This document shows, one piece after another, positions 33,138 to 43,623 of a stretch of 64,000 nt of DNA. The stretch lies in contig NZ_FXWG01000002.1 in the NCBI RefSeq assembly GCF_900177715.1, positions 930,001 through 994,000 on the forward strand, in the 5' to 3' direction. A model generated the notes under the pieces. It saw nothing but the letters and a program-made list of their open reading frames with translations. It did not search any database and had not been told where the DNA came from. Origin of the DNA: Altererythrobacter xiamenensis (GTDB lineage Bacteria > Pseudomonadota > Alphaproteobacteria > Sphingomonadales > Sphingomonadaceae). The first letter of the stretch is position 1. The number at the start of each line of letters is the position of its first letter. Made by a program: the position numbers and the translations under genes.

Positions 33138-35210
33138 ATGCATCGTCTTTTGTCCGCCATGGTGCCAGTGTTTCTCGTGGCGATATCGTTCTCGCAGCCG
33201 GTCTCTGCCGAGGAGACGGTGACCTCTCCCGATGGCCGTATCACGGTGACGGTCGACGTGAATGGCGAGGGGCGACCCTTCTACCGGATCGATCTCGATG
33301 GCGCAGCGGTGCTGACCGAGAGTCGCCTGGGGTTTCTCTTGGCAGACCAGGACAAGCTCGAACGGCGCCTCGCGGTCATCGCGGCGGAGGCTTCCAGCCA
33401 TGACGAGACATGGGAGCAGCCCTGGGGCGAACGGCGTTTCGTGCGCGACCATCACAACCAGCTCACGGTGCGGTTCGAAGAAGACAGCGATGAGAAACGC
33501 CGCTTCGGCGTGACCTTCCGCGTCTTCGATGACGGAGTGGGCTTCCGCTACCTGTTCGACGATTCCAGCGTGGGCGAGACACTGCGTGTCGCGGACGAGC
33601 TGACCGAATTCAATCTTGCGCAGGACGGCACGGCCTGGTGGATCCCGGGCGGCGAGTGGAATCGCTACGAATATCTCTACGAGAAAACGCCGATCAGCGG
33701 CGTCTCGATGGCGCATACGCCGCTCACCTTCCGCATGGAGAACGGCACCCATGTCGCTATCCACGAGGCGGCACTGGTCGACTTCGCCGGCATGTGGGTG
33801 AAGCGCACGACCGGCACCAATTTTCGCGCGACGCTGACCCCGACGGGTTCAACCGCTGCGCGCGCGATGCGCGACATTCCCTTCGCCACGCCCTGGCGCA
33901 CGATCCGCGTTTCGGACGATGCGGCGGGCCTTGCGATGAGCGACATCGAATTGAACCTCAACGAGCCCAACAAGCTGGGCGATGTCAGCTGGTTCAAACC
34001 GCACAAATATGTCGGCGTGTGGTGGTCGCTCCACCTCGACGAGGAGAGCTGGGGCCTCAACTCCGGCTCGGGATCGGATGCGAGCTTCACGGCGAAGAAG
34101 CACGGCGCGACGACCGAAAACGTCAAGCGCTACATCGATTTCGCCGCCGAGCATGGCTTCGAAGGCGTGCTGGTCGAAGGCTGGAACATCGGCTGGGACG
34201 GCAACTGGTTCTTCAACGGAAAGCTGTTCAGCTTCACCGAAAGCTATCCCGACTACGACTTCGCCGAGCTCGCCCGCTATGCCGCCGAAATGGGCGTGCC
34301 GATCGTCGGCCACCACGAGACTTCGGGCGATATCGGCAATTACGAAAGCCAGCTTGCCGATGCGCTCGACCTGATGGCGGAGCGCGGCGTGAAGACGATC
34401 AAGTCGGGTTACGTCACCGATGCCTGCAATTTGCGCTATGTTCATCCGGATGGCCGCGAGACGCGCGAATGCGTCGAAAGCCAGGTGATGACCAATCATC
34501 ACATCATGGTCGTGAAAGAGGCGGCCAAGCGGAAGATCGCGATGAACCCGCACGAACCGGTGAAGGGCACGGGCCTGCGCCGCACCTATCCCAACTGGGT
34601 CAGCCGTGAGGGGGCGCGAGGCATGGAGTTCAATGCCTGGGGCGTCCCGCCGAACGGGCCGAGCCATGTGCCGACCATGGTCTTCACCCGCATGCTGTCG
34701 GGCCCCATGGACTATACGCCGGGTGTGCTGAGCCTCGAGGGGCGCGGTCAGCCGCTCCAGATGACGAAGGCGCGCGCGCTCGCCGAATATGTCGTGATCT
34801 ATTCGCCGATCCAGATGGCGGCCGATCTGCCCGAGCACTATGCCGAGGCGATGGACGCCTTCCAGTTCATCAAGGACGTGCCGACGGATTGGTCGGAAAG
34901 CCTTATCCTTGATGCCGAAGTCGGGGAATATGTCGTCACCGCGCGCAAGGACCGGAATAGCGAAGAATGGTTCCTTGGCGGAGCGACGGACGAGCAGGCG
35001 CGCGACACCGCCGTCTCGCTCGACTTTCTCGATGCTGGCACGGCCTATCGCGCCGAGATCTATCGCGATGGCGCGAATGCGCATTTCGAAGGCGAGGGCC
35101 GCTTCGACATCGTCATCGAAACGCGCGAAGTCAGCAGCGCCGACACGCTCGACCTGCGCATGGCGCCGGGCGGCGGATACGCGGTACGGCTGGTTCCCCT
35201 CTCTCGCTGA
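33138..35210 (+). CDS. GH97 alpha-glucosidase (SusB-like)
   Basis: The 690-residue protein has a signal peptide (QPVSA-EET, residue 24) and matches GH97 with the N-terminal beta-sandwich, the catalytic barrel containing EGWNIGWDGNWFFNG and IVGHHETSGDIGNYESQLAD, and the motif GLRRTYPNWVSREGARG. GH97 contains inverting alpha-glucosidases such as Bacteroides SusB, and the conserved glutamates support an inverting mechanism here. The start has GGGAG at seven bases. It is divergent from the amylase operon and completes a periplasmic route from starch to glucose. Confidence 0.92.
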   Translation: MHRLLSAMVPVFLVAISFSQPVSAEETVTSPDGRITVTVDVNGEGRPFYRIDLDGAAVLTESRLGFLLADQDKLERRLAVIAAEASSHDETWEQPWGERRFVRDHHNQLTVRFEEDSDEKRRFGVTFRVFDDGVGFRYLFDDSSVGETLRVADELTEFNLAQDGTAWWIPGGEWNRYEYLYEKTPISGVSMAHTPLTFRMENGTHVAIHEAALVDFAGMWVKRTTGTNFRATLTPTGSTAARAMRDIPFATPWRTIRVSDDAAGLAMSDIELNLNEPNKLGDVSWFKPHKYVGVWWSLHLDEESWGLNSGSGSDASFTAKKHGATTENVKRYIDFAAEHGFEGVLVEGWNIGWDGNWFFNGKLFSFTESYPDYDFAELARYAAEMGVPIVGHHETSGDIGNYESQLADALDLMAERGVKTIKSGYVTDACNLRYVHPDGRETRECVESQVMTNHHIMVVKEAAKRKIAMNPHEPVKGTGLRRTYPNWVSREGARGMEFNAWGVPPNGPSHVPTMVFTRMLSGPMDYTPGVLSLEGRGQPLQMTKARALAEYVVIYSPIQMAADLPEHYAEAMDAFQFIKDVPTDWSESLILDAEVGEYVVTARKDRNSEEWFLGGATDEQARDTAVSLDFLDAGTAYRAEIYRDGANAHFEGEGRFDIVIETREVSSADTLDLRMAPGGGYAVRLVPLSR

Positions 35211-35290
35211 CTGCCTTTATCTCGCTAATTGACAGGGCGCGTCTGGCAGTCGATCCAGCGCCCTCGAATTAATGTCGAGGGCGGGAATAC

Positions 35291-36406
35291 GTGAGCGCGA
35301 AGGGAAAACTTGCAGGGATCAAGGTCGTCGACCTCACCCAGTTCCTCCCGGGTCCGATGATGACGGTCATGATGGCCGATCAGGGCGCAGAGGTGATCAA
35401 GGTCGAACCACCTGCAGGCGATCCTGCGCGTGAGCAGGCGCCGTTCGACACTTACGACGGGGCCGAGCATTCGGTCTGGTTTGCCAATCTCAATCGCGGC
35501 AAGAAAAGCGTGGTTTGCGATCTAAAGAGCGAGGCGGGCAAGGAAAGGCTGCGCGCGCTCTGCCGTGAGGCGGATGTCTTCGTGGAAGGCTTTCGCCCCG
35601 GCGTGATGAAGCGGCTCGGCTTCGATTACGACAGCGTCAGGGCGATCAAGCCCGATATCGTCTATTGCTCGATCTCCGCTTTCGGGCAGGAGGGCGATCT
35701 GGCGCACCATCCCGCGCATGACATGGCGGTGCAGGCGCTTGCGGGCTTCCTCTCGGTCAATGACGGAGCCGACGGCATGCCGGTCGTGCCCGGCGCAGCC
35801 AGTGCGGACCTTGCCGCCGGTCTTACCGCACTATCCTCGGTCCTGATGGCGCTGGTCGGGCGAGAGCGGTCGGGCGAGGGCGCTTATATCGACTGCGCGA
35901 TGTTCGACAGCCTGCTGCCGTGGTGTGCCCACACCGCGAGCTCGGCGATTGCCGGCGGCGAGAGCCCGACATCGGCCAACCAGCGCTCGCTTGGCGGGGC
36001 TGCCTTTTACCTGGTCTACGAGACGAGTGACGGGCAGCATGTCGTGCTGGGCGGGCGTGAAATGAAGTTTGCGCGCAATCTCCTGACCGCACTCGGTCGC
36101 GAAGACCTGATCGCGATCGCCGAGCGCCCTGCTGGCGAACAGGACGAACTGATCGCATTCCTGCGCGGCGTCTTCGCCGGCAAGACACGGCAGGAATGGA
36201 TCGACTGGTTCGCCGACAAGGACGTTGCCTTCTCGCCCGTGCTCGATTTCCGTGAGGCCTTCGCAGAACCACATATTGCCGAACGCGGTCTGCTTGCGAC
36301 AAGTGAGGGCGGTGGACGGCATATCGCCCCTGCCATACGTTTCGATCAAAGCGACTGGCACCCGGGCAGGGTACCCCAGCTGGGCGAGAGCGAGTCGGAG
36401 GAATAA
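35291..36406 (+). CDS. CaiB/BaiF-family CoA-transferase
   Basis: The 371-residue product begins at GTG and matches family III CoA-transferases: GIKVVDLTQFLPGPMMTVMM, ADQGAEVIKVEPPAGDP, RGKKSVVCDLKSEAG and the conserved Asp in QALAGFLSVNDG-type sequence. These enzymes move CoA between carboxylic acids or racemise alpha-methylacyl-CoA. The substrate is not clear. The enoyl-CoA hydratase gene follows after 49 bases, so both probably serve breakdown of an acyl-CoA. Confidence 0.85.
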   Translation: MSAKGKLAGIKVVDLTQFLPGPMMTVMMADQGAEVIKVEPPAGDPAREQAPFDTYDGAEHSVWFANLNRGKKSVVCDLKSEAGKERLRALCREADVFVEGFRPGVMKRLGFDYDSVRAIKPDIVYCSISAFGQEGDLAHHPAHDMAVQALAGFLSVNDGADGMPVVPGAASADLAAGLTALSSVLMALVGRERSGEGAYIDCAMFDSLLPWCAHTASSAIAGGESPTSANQRSLGGAAFYLVYETSDGQHVVLGGREMKFARNLLTALGREDLIAIAERPAGEQDELIAFLRGVFAGKTRQEWIDWFADKDVAFSPVLDFREAFAEPHIAERGLLATSEGGGRHIAPAIRFDQSDWHPGRVPQLGESESEE

Positions 36407-36455
36407 TCCGCTTCGCGCCGCAATGACCGATTGAAGTTTCAAGGAGGAACACCCG

Positions 36456-37211
36456 ATGAGCGTCAGGCTGGAAAAGAACGGAGCGATCGCGCGGATCATC
36501 ATCGACCGCCCCGATGCGCGCAATTCCATCAATCTCGCCATGTGGGAAACGTTCCCGTCGCTCATCGCCGATGCGGTGTCCGATCCGGCAATACGGGTTC
36601 TCGAACTGCGCGGTGCCGAGGGATCGGGCATTTTCAGCGCGGGCGCCGACATCAAGGAAATGCTCGCGCACAAGGACGACATGAGCTGGCTTTCGGCCAA
36701 TCAGGCGGAGATCAACCGCGTCCAGCATGAACTGGCGCGCGCGGATATTCCCACGATCGCCTTCGTCGACGGTGATTGTATCGGCGGAGGATGTGGGCTG
36801 GCGCTGGCCTGCGACATTCGCGTCGCGACACAGAGGGCGCGCTTCGGCATTACGCCGGGCAAGCTCGGCCTCGTCTATCCGCTGCACGACGTAAAGCTGC
36901 TCACCGATCTCGTCGGGCCCGGGCAGGCCAAGCGCATGCTGTTTACGGCAGGACTGATCGACGCAGACGAGGCCTATCGCATCGGAATGGTCGAAATCAT
37001 TGCCGAGGATACGAGCAAATTGATCGAGCAGATGCTGGCCAATTCGACCCATTCCGCGATCGAGAACAAGCGCTTCGTCCGCCGCGTGCTGGAGGGGCAG
37101 GGCGATGACGACGATCATTCGTTGAGGGTTTTCCATGCGGCCTTCACGCGCGATGATTTCGCCGAAGGTAGCAGCGCCTTCGTTGAAAAGCGCCAGCCGC
37201 GCTTCCACTAG
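36456..37211 (+). CDS. Enoyl-CoA hydratase/isomerase
   Basis: The 251-residue protein has the crotonase fold: ARIIIDRPDARNSINLAMWE, the oxyanion-hole loop GIFSAGADIKEML, then FVDGDCIGGGCGLALACDIRV (second oxyanion glycines) and the glutamate-bearing FGITPGKLGLVYPLHD. It should hydrate a 2-enoyl-CoA or isomerise a double bond. It lies between the CoA-transferase and a YciI protein and probably shares their operon. AAGGAGGAAC precedes the start. Confidence 0.88.
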   Translation: MSVRLEKNGAIARIIIDRPDARNSINLAMWETFPSLIADAVSDPAIRVLELRGAEGSGIFSAGADIKEMLAHKDDMSWLSANQAEINRVQHELARADIPTIAFVDGDCIGGGCGLALACDIRVATQRARFGITPGKLGLVYPLHDVKLLTDLVGPGQAKRMLFTAGLIDADEAYRIGMVEIIAEDTSKLIEQMLANSTHSAIENKRFVRRVLEGQGDDDDHSLRVFHAAFTRDDFAEGSSAFVEKRQPRFH

Positions 37212-37239
37212 AGGAGGCAAGAGGGAGAGAGCCGCAACG

Positions 37240-37530
37240 ATGCCGCATTTCGCATTCTACTGCCGTGATGGCGAGAATGGCCCCGCGCTGCGCGAACGCA
37301 CGCGCGACGCGCATCTTGCCTATCTGGACGAGCACGGCGGTAGCTATGCGCTTGCCGGGCCGCTCAAGCAGGATGGCATGGTTATCGGCTCACTGGTGAT
37401 CATCACTGCTGCAGATGAAACTGCGGCACGCGCGATATTCGAGCGCGATCCCTATTTCGAAGCCGGGGTGTGGCAATCCATCCGCGCTTCGCAATTCGAT
37501 GCGCTCAAGGGAGAATGGGTCGGGGAATAG
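37240..37530 (+). CDS. YciI-family protein
   Basis: The 96-residue protein fits YciI: HFAFYCRDGENGPALRERTR, HLAYLDEHGGSYALAGPL and FERDPYFEAGVWQSIRASQFD, with the conserved His and Asp pair. The family is related to ferredoxin-like dimeric barrel enzymes. Function is unknown in general. It starts 29 bases after the hydratase gene and ends 9 bases before the convergent 5-oxoprolinase. Confidence 0.88.
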   Translation: MPHFAFYCRDGENGPALRERTRDAHLAYLDEHGGSYALAGPLKQDGMVIGSLVIITAADETAARAIFERDPYFEAGVWQSIRASQFDALKGEWVGE

Positions 37531-37539
37531 CGGCTTCGA

Positions 37540-40500
37540 TCACTTGCCGGACCCATATCCCCCGCCGCCCGGGGTGAGGATCACGAAACTGTCGCCGGGG
37601 CGCATTTCAGCCGAACCGGTTGCAGGCAGCCGTTCGATAGTCCCGTCGCTGCGTTCGACCCAGTTCTCACCCGGCAAGGCATCGCCGCCGCCCTGGATAC
37701 CGGCGGGCGCGATGGCGCGACGGTTGGCGAGAATGTTGGCGCGCATGGGCCGAAGGAAGGTCATGCGGCGTTCCAGACCGTCGCCGCCGCGATGCGCGCC
37801 CGGCCCGCCCGAGCCCTGCCTGATGGCGAAGCGATCGAGCCGCACCGGCAGCCGGGTTTCCAGAATCTCCGGATCGGTCAGGTGCGAATTGGTCATGTGC
37901 GTCTGCACGCCGCTCGTCCCGTCGTGATCGGGGCCTGCGCCTGAACCACCGGCGATCGTCTCGTAATACTGGTCCTTTCCGTCGCCGAAGGTGAAATTGT
38001 TCATGGTTCCCTGGCTCGGCGCGAGACGTCCGGTTGCCGCAAACAGCGCATCGGTCACGACCTGGCTCGTTTCGACATTGCCCGCGACGACCGCGGCAGG
38101 AGGCAATGGGTTAAGCATCGAGCCTTCGGGCACGATCAGTTCGACCGGGCGCAGGCAACCATCGTTCATCGGGATGGCGTCGTCGATCAGCGTGCGCACG
38201 ACATAGAGCGCGGCGGCCCGTGTGATCGAATGCGGAGCGTTGAAATTGTCGGATAGCTGCGCGCTCGTTCCGGTGAAGTCGAACACGGCAGAACGCGTCT
38301 CGCGATCGATCTTTATGGCGACCGAGACCTGCGCGCCATTGTCCATCGCATAGGTGAACTCGCCGGGCTCGAGTCGGTCGAGCAGGCGGCGAACGCTTTC
38401 CTCGGCATTGTCCAGGACGTGTCCCATGTAGGCGGCAAGCACCTTCGCGCCGTTCTCTCGCGCCGATTTGCCGAGCAGTTCCGCGCCGCGCGTGCAGGCG
38501 GCGAGCTGCGCGCGAAGGTCCGAGATATTGCGCGCCGGATTGCGGGCCGGCCATTCGCCAGCAGAGAGCAATTCGCGCAATTCGCTCTCGCAAAAGCGCC
38601 CCTCGTCGGCGAGCAGGACATTGTCGAGCAGCACGCCTTCTTCCTCGATCCGGCTGCTTTCGGGCGGCATGGAACCCGGCGCGATTCCGCCGATGTCGGC
38701 ATGGTGCCCGCGTGCCGCGACGAAGGCGTCAGGCGCGTCGCCCTGATCCCCGTAGAACACCGGGACGATCACCGTAATGTCGGGGAGGTGCGTGCCGCCG
38801 CGATAGGGATCGTTGAGAACATAGGCATCGCCGCGCCTGAACCCGCGCCCATCCGCTGCGCTGCCGCGCGCTTCGAGCACCCGCCGGATGCTCTCCCCCA
38901 TCGATCCGAGGTGCACCGGGATATGCGGGGCGTTAGCGATCAGCGCGCCGTCCGCGTCGAAAATCGCGCAGGAGAAATCGAGCCGTTCCTTGATGTTCAC
39001 CGAGCTGGCGGTCGATTGCAGGACCAGCCCCATCTCCTCTGCAATCGCCATGAAGTGATTGTTGAAGATCTCGAGCCGGACGGGATCGAGCGCGGTATCT
39101 TCCTTGCGGCTGGTATCTCGCGCTTCACTGCGGGTCAGGATCAGGGTCCGGTCCGCAGCGAGGCGCGCCTGCCAGCCTTGCTCGACAACGGTGGTCGAAC
39201 CGGGATCGATGATGAGTGCGGGGCCTTCGATCGTGTCGCCGTCGGACATCTGCGCGCGCTGAACCGTGCGCCATTGGCCGCTGGAATCGATATCTTTGCC
39301 GGTAATATCGGCGGAAGACTGCGCCAGCGACCCGGCCTGTCCGCTGGCCTCGACGCTCAAGGCCTCGACGATGATCTCGGCTTCCTCGTCGCTGTAGCCG
39401 AACTGGTCGCGGTGCGCCTTGCGGAAGGCCGCCTCGAGCTCACTCACTTCGGCGTCATCCAGGGACAGCGCGCTGTCGCTCCCCGCAAAGCGTAGCTTGA
39501 GACGCACGGCAGAAGTGATTGCGTCCGCTGCAATGCCCTGATCGAGCAGATCATCGCGCGCTTCGACGACAAGTTCCTCGCGGATCGCGCCGAAGTCCGA
39601 TGAGAGCGGAACCTGCACACTGCGTTCGCGGATCGATTTCACCGGAGCGAGCCCGATGCCATAGGCCGAAAGCAGGCTGGCGAGCGGATGGACGAGCACC
39701 GTTTCGATACCCAGTTCGTCGGCGACGCGGCAGGCGTGCTGTCCGCCCGCTCCGCCGAAGCAGGACAGGGCATAGCGCGTCACGTCGCGCCCGCGCGCAA
39801 CGCTGATCTTGCGGATCGCGATGGCCATGGAGTCTACCGCGATCGTTAGGAAACCCTCGGCAATCTCCTCGCAGGATTTGGGCTCGGGCAGGGCGGAGGC
39901 GATCTCTTCCAGACGTGCGTGCGCGGCTTCGGCATCTAGCGGCGCGTCGCCATCGGGTCCGAAGACCTGTGGGAAGAAGGCCGGATCGACGCGGCCCAGC
40001 ACCAGATTGCAATCGGTCACCGTCAGCGGGCCACCCTTGCCATAGCAGGCGGGTCCGGGATCGGCGCCGGCGCTTTCCGGGCCGACGCGAAAGCGCTCTC
40101 CGTCGAAATGGCAGATCGAGCCGCCGCCCGCCGCGACCGTATGGATATGCATCGCCGGCGCCGCGACCCGTACGCCGGATATCACGGCGTCGCCGGTGAG
40201 TTCGTATTCGCCCGCATAATGGCACACATCGGTGCTGGTGCCGCCCATGTCGAAGCCGATCAGTCGCTCGTAACCCAGCGGTCTTGCGGTCTCGACCATG
40301 CCGACCACACCGCCTGCCGGACCGGAAAGAATCGCGTCCTTACCGCGGAAGGCATGCGCATTGGTCAGCCCGCCGTTCGATTGCATGAAGCGCAGGCTGT
40401 CGTGCGCGGGCAGATTGCCCTCCAGTCCCTCGACATAGCGCCGCAGCACCGGGGAGAGATAGGCGTCGATCACGGTCGTATCGCCGCGCGGTACCAGTTT

Positions 40501-41091
40501 GATGAGTGGTGAAAGTTCGTGGCTGACGCTCACCTGCCGAAATCCGAGCTCGCGCGCTATTTTTGCCGCCAGCGCCTCGTGCGCGGTATATTTCCAGCCG
40601 TGCATGAACACGATCGCGAGCGCATCGAAACCGTCATCGCGCAAGGTTTGCAGGGACGAGCGGATAGCGCTTTCATCAGGCTCGACCAGTACTTCGCCAT
40701 CCGCGCCGACCCGCTCGTCAATCTCGACGACGCGCTCGGGCAATTGTTCGGGAAGCACGATGTGGCGGGCGAAGATATCGGGCCGTGCCTGCGTCCCGAT
40801 CCGCAGCGCATCGGCGAAACCGCGCGTGATGGCGAGCGCGAGCCGCTCTCCCTTGCGTTCGAGCAGGGCATTGGTCGCAACCGTCGTTCCAACGCGCAGC
40901 TCGGCTATCGGACCCTCGCCGTACTCTTCCAGCAAGCGGCGAACGGCCTCGCTCGCCGCGTCGTCGTATCGGCCCGGATCCTCCGACAGCAGCTTGGCAG
41001 TGACGAGCTCTCCAGAAGGGGTCGAGGCGACGACATCGGTAAATGTGCCACCGCGGTCGATGGCAAAGCGCCAGGCTGGTTGATCCGTCAT
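37540..41091 (-). CDS. 5-oxoprolinase (HyuA/HyuB fusion)
   Basis: The 1183-residue protein joins a hydantoinase A (ATPase) half and a hydantoinase B half. The first has [15 protein letters not shown] and [14 protein letters not shown], both actin-fold phosphate motifs, and the second has [19 protein letters not shown] and [16 protein letters not shown]. Eukaryotic-type 5-oxoprolinase opens 5-oxo-L-proline to glutamate with ATP. I chose ATG 41091 because the upstream frame is not protein-like. A GntR regulator is divergent, 127 bases away, and may control it. Other amidohydrolase substrates cannot be ruled out. Confidence 0.9.
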   Translation of the reverse strand: MTDQPAWRFAIDRGGTFTDVVASTPSGELVTAKLLSEDPGRYDDAASEAVRRLLEEYGEGPIAELRVGTTVATNALLERKGERLALAITRGFADALRIGTQARPDIFARHIVLPEQLPERVVEIDERVGADGEVLVEPDESAIRSSLQTLRDDGFDALAIVFMHGWKYTAHEALAAKIARELGFRQVSVSHELSPLIKLVPRGDTTVIDAYLSPVLRRYVEGLEGNLPAHDSLRFMQSNGGLTNAHAFRGKDAILSGPAGGVVGMVETARPLGYERLIGFDMGGTSTDVCHYAGEYELTGDAVISGVRVAAPAMHIHTVAAGGGSICHFDGERFRVGPESAGADPGPACYGKGGPLTVTDCNLVLGRVDPAFFPQVFGPDGDAPLDAEAAHARLEEIASALPEPKSCEEIAEGFLTIAVDSMAIAIRKISVARGRDVTRYALSCFGGAGGQHACRVADELGIETVLVHPLASLLSAYGIGLAPVKSIRERSVQVPLSSDFGAIREELVVEARDDLLDQGIAADAITSAVRLKLRFAGSDSALSLDDAEVSELEAAFRKAHRDQFGYSDEEAEIIVEALSVEASGQAGSLAQSSADITGKDIDSSGQWRTVQRAQMSDGDTIEGPALIIDPGSTTVVEQGWQARLAADRTLILTRSEARDTSRKEDTALDPVRLEIFNNHFMAIAEEMGLVLQSTASSVNIKERLDFSCAIFDADGALIANAPHIPVHLGSMGESIRRVLEARGSAADGRGFRRGDAYVLNDPYRGGTHLPDITVIVPVFYGDQGDAPDAFVAARGHHADIGGIAPGSMPPESSRIEEEGVLLDNVLLADEGRFCESELRELLSAGEWPARNPARNISDLRAQLAACTRGAELLGKSARENGAKVLAAYMGHVLDNAEESVRRLLDRLEPGEFTYAMDNGAQVSVAIKIDRETRSAVFDFTGTSAQLSDNFNAPHSITRAAALYVVRTLIDDAIPMNDGCLRPVELIVPEGSMLNPLPPAAVVAGNVETSQVVTDALFAATGRLAPSQGTMNNFTFGDGKDQYYETIAGGSGAGPDHDGTSGVQTHMTNSHLTDPEILETRLPVRLDRFAIRQGSGGPGAHRGGDGLERRMTFLRPMRANILANRRAIAPAGIQGGGDALPGENWVERSDGTIERLPATGSAEMRPGDSFVILTPGGGGYGSGK

Positions 41092-41218
41092 GGGGCAAGA
41101 CTTGGGGACTGCGGCGCGCCAGTCAATCGAGAAGACGGCAAGACTTGCCCATGACAAGCCGGACCGAGATCGCTAACTAGGTGAGACAACCTCTGGCGAA
41201 CAGGATAATCAGGCGGGC

Positions 41219-42007
41219 ATGGCATCACGCGGAAAGGCAGATGAAGGCAACGCATCGTCGATGGGGCAGCCCGAAGAAGTGCGCGTGCCCAAAACGGCCG
41301 AGATCGTCGCCGACAGGATCCGCAAGCGGATCATCGCCGGCGAATTGAAGGAGGGAGACTCGCTCCCGCCGGAAGGGCAACTGCTCGAACGCTTCGGCAT
41401 ATCGCGCCCGACCCTGCGTGAGGCGTTCCGCATTCTTGAGGCCGAGCGCCTGATCGCGGTGTCGCGTGGCTCTCGTACGGGCGCAAGGGTCAGCCCGCCG
41501 CAAGTCGGCAGCGTCTCGCGCTATGCCAGCTTCGTGTTGCAGGCAGAGGGCGTGCGCGTACCCGACATTTTCGAGGCGAGGCTCGCGATCGAACTGTTCG
41601 CCGTCAGGCGCCTGTGCCGCCAGGTCAAATCCTCGCAGATCAAGCGCTTGCGCAGCGAAGTTGCAAATCTGGAAGCGCTGATGGCAAAAGACGACCCGCG
41701 CGCTTTCATCGTCGGGCTCGCCGATTTTCACGTCCTGCTGGTCGAGGTGGGCGGGAACGAGACCCTGCTTTTCATGATCCGTATGCTGCAGGACCTCATG
41801 CGTCAGGCGCAGCTACGACTGCTCTCTCGCGAGCGTGAAGACAGTGAAGGCGATAGCGAAAAGGCGATCCGCAGCATGGCCAAGCTGATCGATCTGATCG
41901 AGGCCGGGAATCGCGAGGAAGCGGCGCGTCACTGGCGTCTCCACCTCATCAATGCGAACAAGAAAGTGCCCTATGACGGGACCCTGCGCGATCTCCTCAA
42001 GGACTGA
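41219..42007 (+). CDS. GntR-family regulator with FCD domain
   Basis: The 262-residue protein has a GntR winged helix (IVADRIRKRIIAGELKEGDS, then LLERFGISRPTLREAFRIL, residues about 28-75) and a C-terminal FadR/FCD helical domain with the metal-site residues D and H (ADFHVLLVEVGGNET, then AARHWRLHL). It likely represses or activates the neighbouring genes in response to an organic acid. The divergent 5-oxoprolinase gene is the most likely target. Confidence 0.9.
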   Translation: MASRGKADEGNASSMGQPEEVRVPKTAEIVADRIRKRIIAGELKEGDSLPPEGQLLERFGISRPTLREAFRILEAERLIAVSRGSRTGARVSPPQVGSVSRYASFVLQAEGVRVPDIFEARLAIELFAVRRLCRQVKSSQIKRLRSEVANLEALMAKDDPRAFIVGLADFHVLLVEVGGNETLLFMIRMLQDLMRQAQLRLLSREREDSEGDSEKAIRSMAKLIDLIEAGNREEAARHWRLHLINANKKVPYDGTLRDLLKD

Positions 42008-42009
42008 CC

Positions 42010-42246
42010 TCAGGTCCCGAAAATCGTCTGCAGGACGGTGCGGCGGCGCGGTTTCGACTGGCCAGTCAGTTCAAAGAGGTAGTTGGCCAGCAACACGGCC
42101 TGGTTCTTTTCAACCATGATTGCACGCTCGCGCAGTTCCTTCTCACCATCTTCGCTGCGGTGCATCGTCTGCATGGTCAGGAGTATGCGATTGCCCAGAG
42201 GGTTCGCTTTCCAGCCTACCAGCGCGCCGGCATCGACATCTTCCAT
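42010..42246 (-). CDS. Small hypothetical protein
   Basis: The 78-residue product starts at an ATG with AGGA at good spacing. It is charged (RSEDGEKELRERAIMVEKNQ) and ends in SKPRRRTVLQTIFGT. I do not recognise the family. It ends 3 bases from the stop of the GntR gene, which it faces. Confidence 0.55.
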   Translation of the reverse strand: MEDVDAGALVGWKANPLGNRILLTMQTMHRSEDGEKELRERAIMVEKNQAVLLANYLFELTGQSKPRRRTVLQTIFGT

Positions 42247-42454
42247 GGCCTGCAATCCTCCTCGACATGGCGGCCTGCTGCGTAAGTTAACACAACTAAG
42301 CCGCAATGCGGAGTCGCCACTGCTTTGCCAACCGGCAATGCAGCGCATGCCCCTTAGTGAAACACCCAGGCGCTGTCATTTCCGAGGGCTTTACAAGATT
42401 GCCCATGGTGGCATTGCTGATAACCGAAAACCTTATCCGGAGAGTTGAACCACG

Positions 42455-43597
42455 ATGCTCGATACATCCACCCGTTTTGCCTACAATGAAGACCACGAGA
42501 TGTTCCGTGACACGGTCCGCAAGGTCTTCGCCCAACATCTCGAGCCGAACCTCGATGAGCATGAGAAGAACGGAATTGTCCCGCGCGAGGTATGGAAAGC
42601 TGTCGGTGAAGCCGGCCTGCTGTGCCCGACCGTATCGGAAGAGAATGGCGGACTGGGTCTCGATTTCGGCTATTGCGCGATCGTTGGCGAGGAACTTGCC
42701 TATCTCGGATCGTCGGCTGGCTTCACCCTGCAGAGCGATATCACCGCGAACTATTTCGAGCGTCTCGGCACGCCGGAACAGCGCGAGAAATATCTCCCCG
42801 GCATGGTCTCTGGCGATATCATCACCGCCATCGCGATGACCGAACCGGGTGCGGGGAGCGACCTTCAGGGCATTCGCACCACCGCGATCGAGGATGGCAA
42901 CCACCTCGTTATCAACGGGTCCAAGACCTACATTACCAACGGGCAGAACGCCGACGTCGTGATCGTCGTCGCCAAAACCGATCCGAGCCAGGGTGCGAAG
43001 GGCACCTCGCTGGTGCTGGTCGATGCGGGCACCGAAGGGTTCGAGCGGGGCCGCAACCTCGACAAGATCGGCCAGCATGCTGCCGATACCTCGGAGCTGT
43101 TCTTCAACGATTGCCGTGTTCCGAAGACGAATATCCTCGGCGGCGAGGGCAGGGGCTTCGTCCACCTGATGGAAGAGCTCCCGCAGGAGCGCCTCGGCAT
43201 TGCCGTCGGTGCACAGGCAGCGGCGCAGCGTGCGTTTGACGAGGCCGTGAAATTCACCAAGGAACGCAAGGCTTTCGGGCAGACAGTCTTCGAATTCCAG
43301 AACACCAAGTTCACGCTCGCCGATCTCAAGGCGGAACTGCAGGTGGGCTGGGCGCACCTCGACTGGGCGCTTTCTCGCCACCTGAAGAAGGAACTGACGA
43401 CCGACGAGGCGAGCGCGGCAAAGCTGTGGCACACCGACCTGCAGTGGAAGGCAGTCGATACCGCGCTGCAGTTGCATGGAGGTGCGGGCTACATGAACGA
43501 ATACGCCATCGCCCGCCTCTGGCGCGACGCACGTGTTACTCGCATCTTCGGCGGCACGAACGAGATCATGAAGGAAGTGATCAGCCGTTCGATCTGA
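42455..43597 (+). CDS. Acyl-CoA dehydrogenase
   Basis: The 380-residue protein is a flavoprotein acyl-CoA dehydrogenase. The signature ITAIAMTEPGAGSDLQGI, the motif LPQERLGIAVGAQAAAQRAF, ERKAFGQTVFEFQNTKF, LHGGAGYMNEY (catalytic Glu region) and the final RIFGGTNEIMKEVISRSI all fit. It removes hydrogens from acyl-CoA and passes electrons to ETF. The SDR gene follows 26 bases later, so both may act in the same oxidative pathway. Confidence 0.92.
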   Translation: MLDTSTRFAYNEDHEMFRDTVRKVFAQHLEPNLDEHEKNGIVPREVWKAVGEAGLLCPTVSEENGGLGLDFGYCAIVGEELAYLGSSAGFTLQSDITANYFERLGTPEQREKYLPGMVSGDIITAIAMTEPGAGSDLQGIRTTAIEDGNHLVINGSKTYITNGQNADVVIVVAKTDPSQGAKGTSLVLVDAGTEGFERGRNLDKIGQHAADTSELFFNDCRVPKTNILGGEGRGFVHLMEELPQERLGIAVGAQAAAQRAFDEAVKFTKERKAFGQTVFEFQNTKFTLADLKAELQVGWAHLDWALSRHLKKELTTDEASAAKLWHTDLQWKAVDTALQLHGGAGYMNEYAIARLWRDARVTRIFGGTNEIMKEVISRSI

Positions 43598-43623
43598 GTG
43601 CGCCCTCTTGGGAGAATGATGAC

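Noticed and set aside
31103-33403. Long plus-strand ORF (766 codons) opposite the amylase gene
   Set aside because: It is the shadow of a well-supported GH13 gene in GC-rich DNA and has no recognisable domain. Other long antisense frames (for example 11610-13031, 29806-31317 and 45775-47430) were left out for the same reason.
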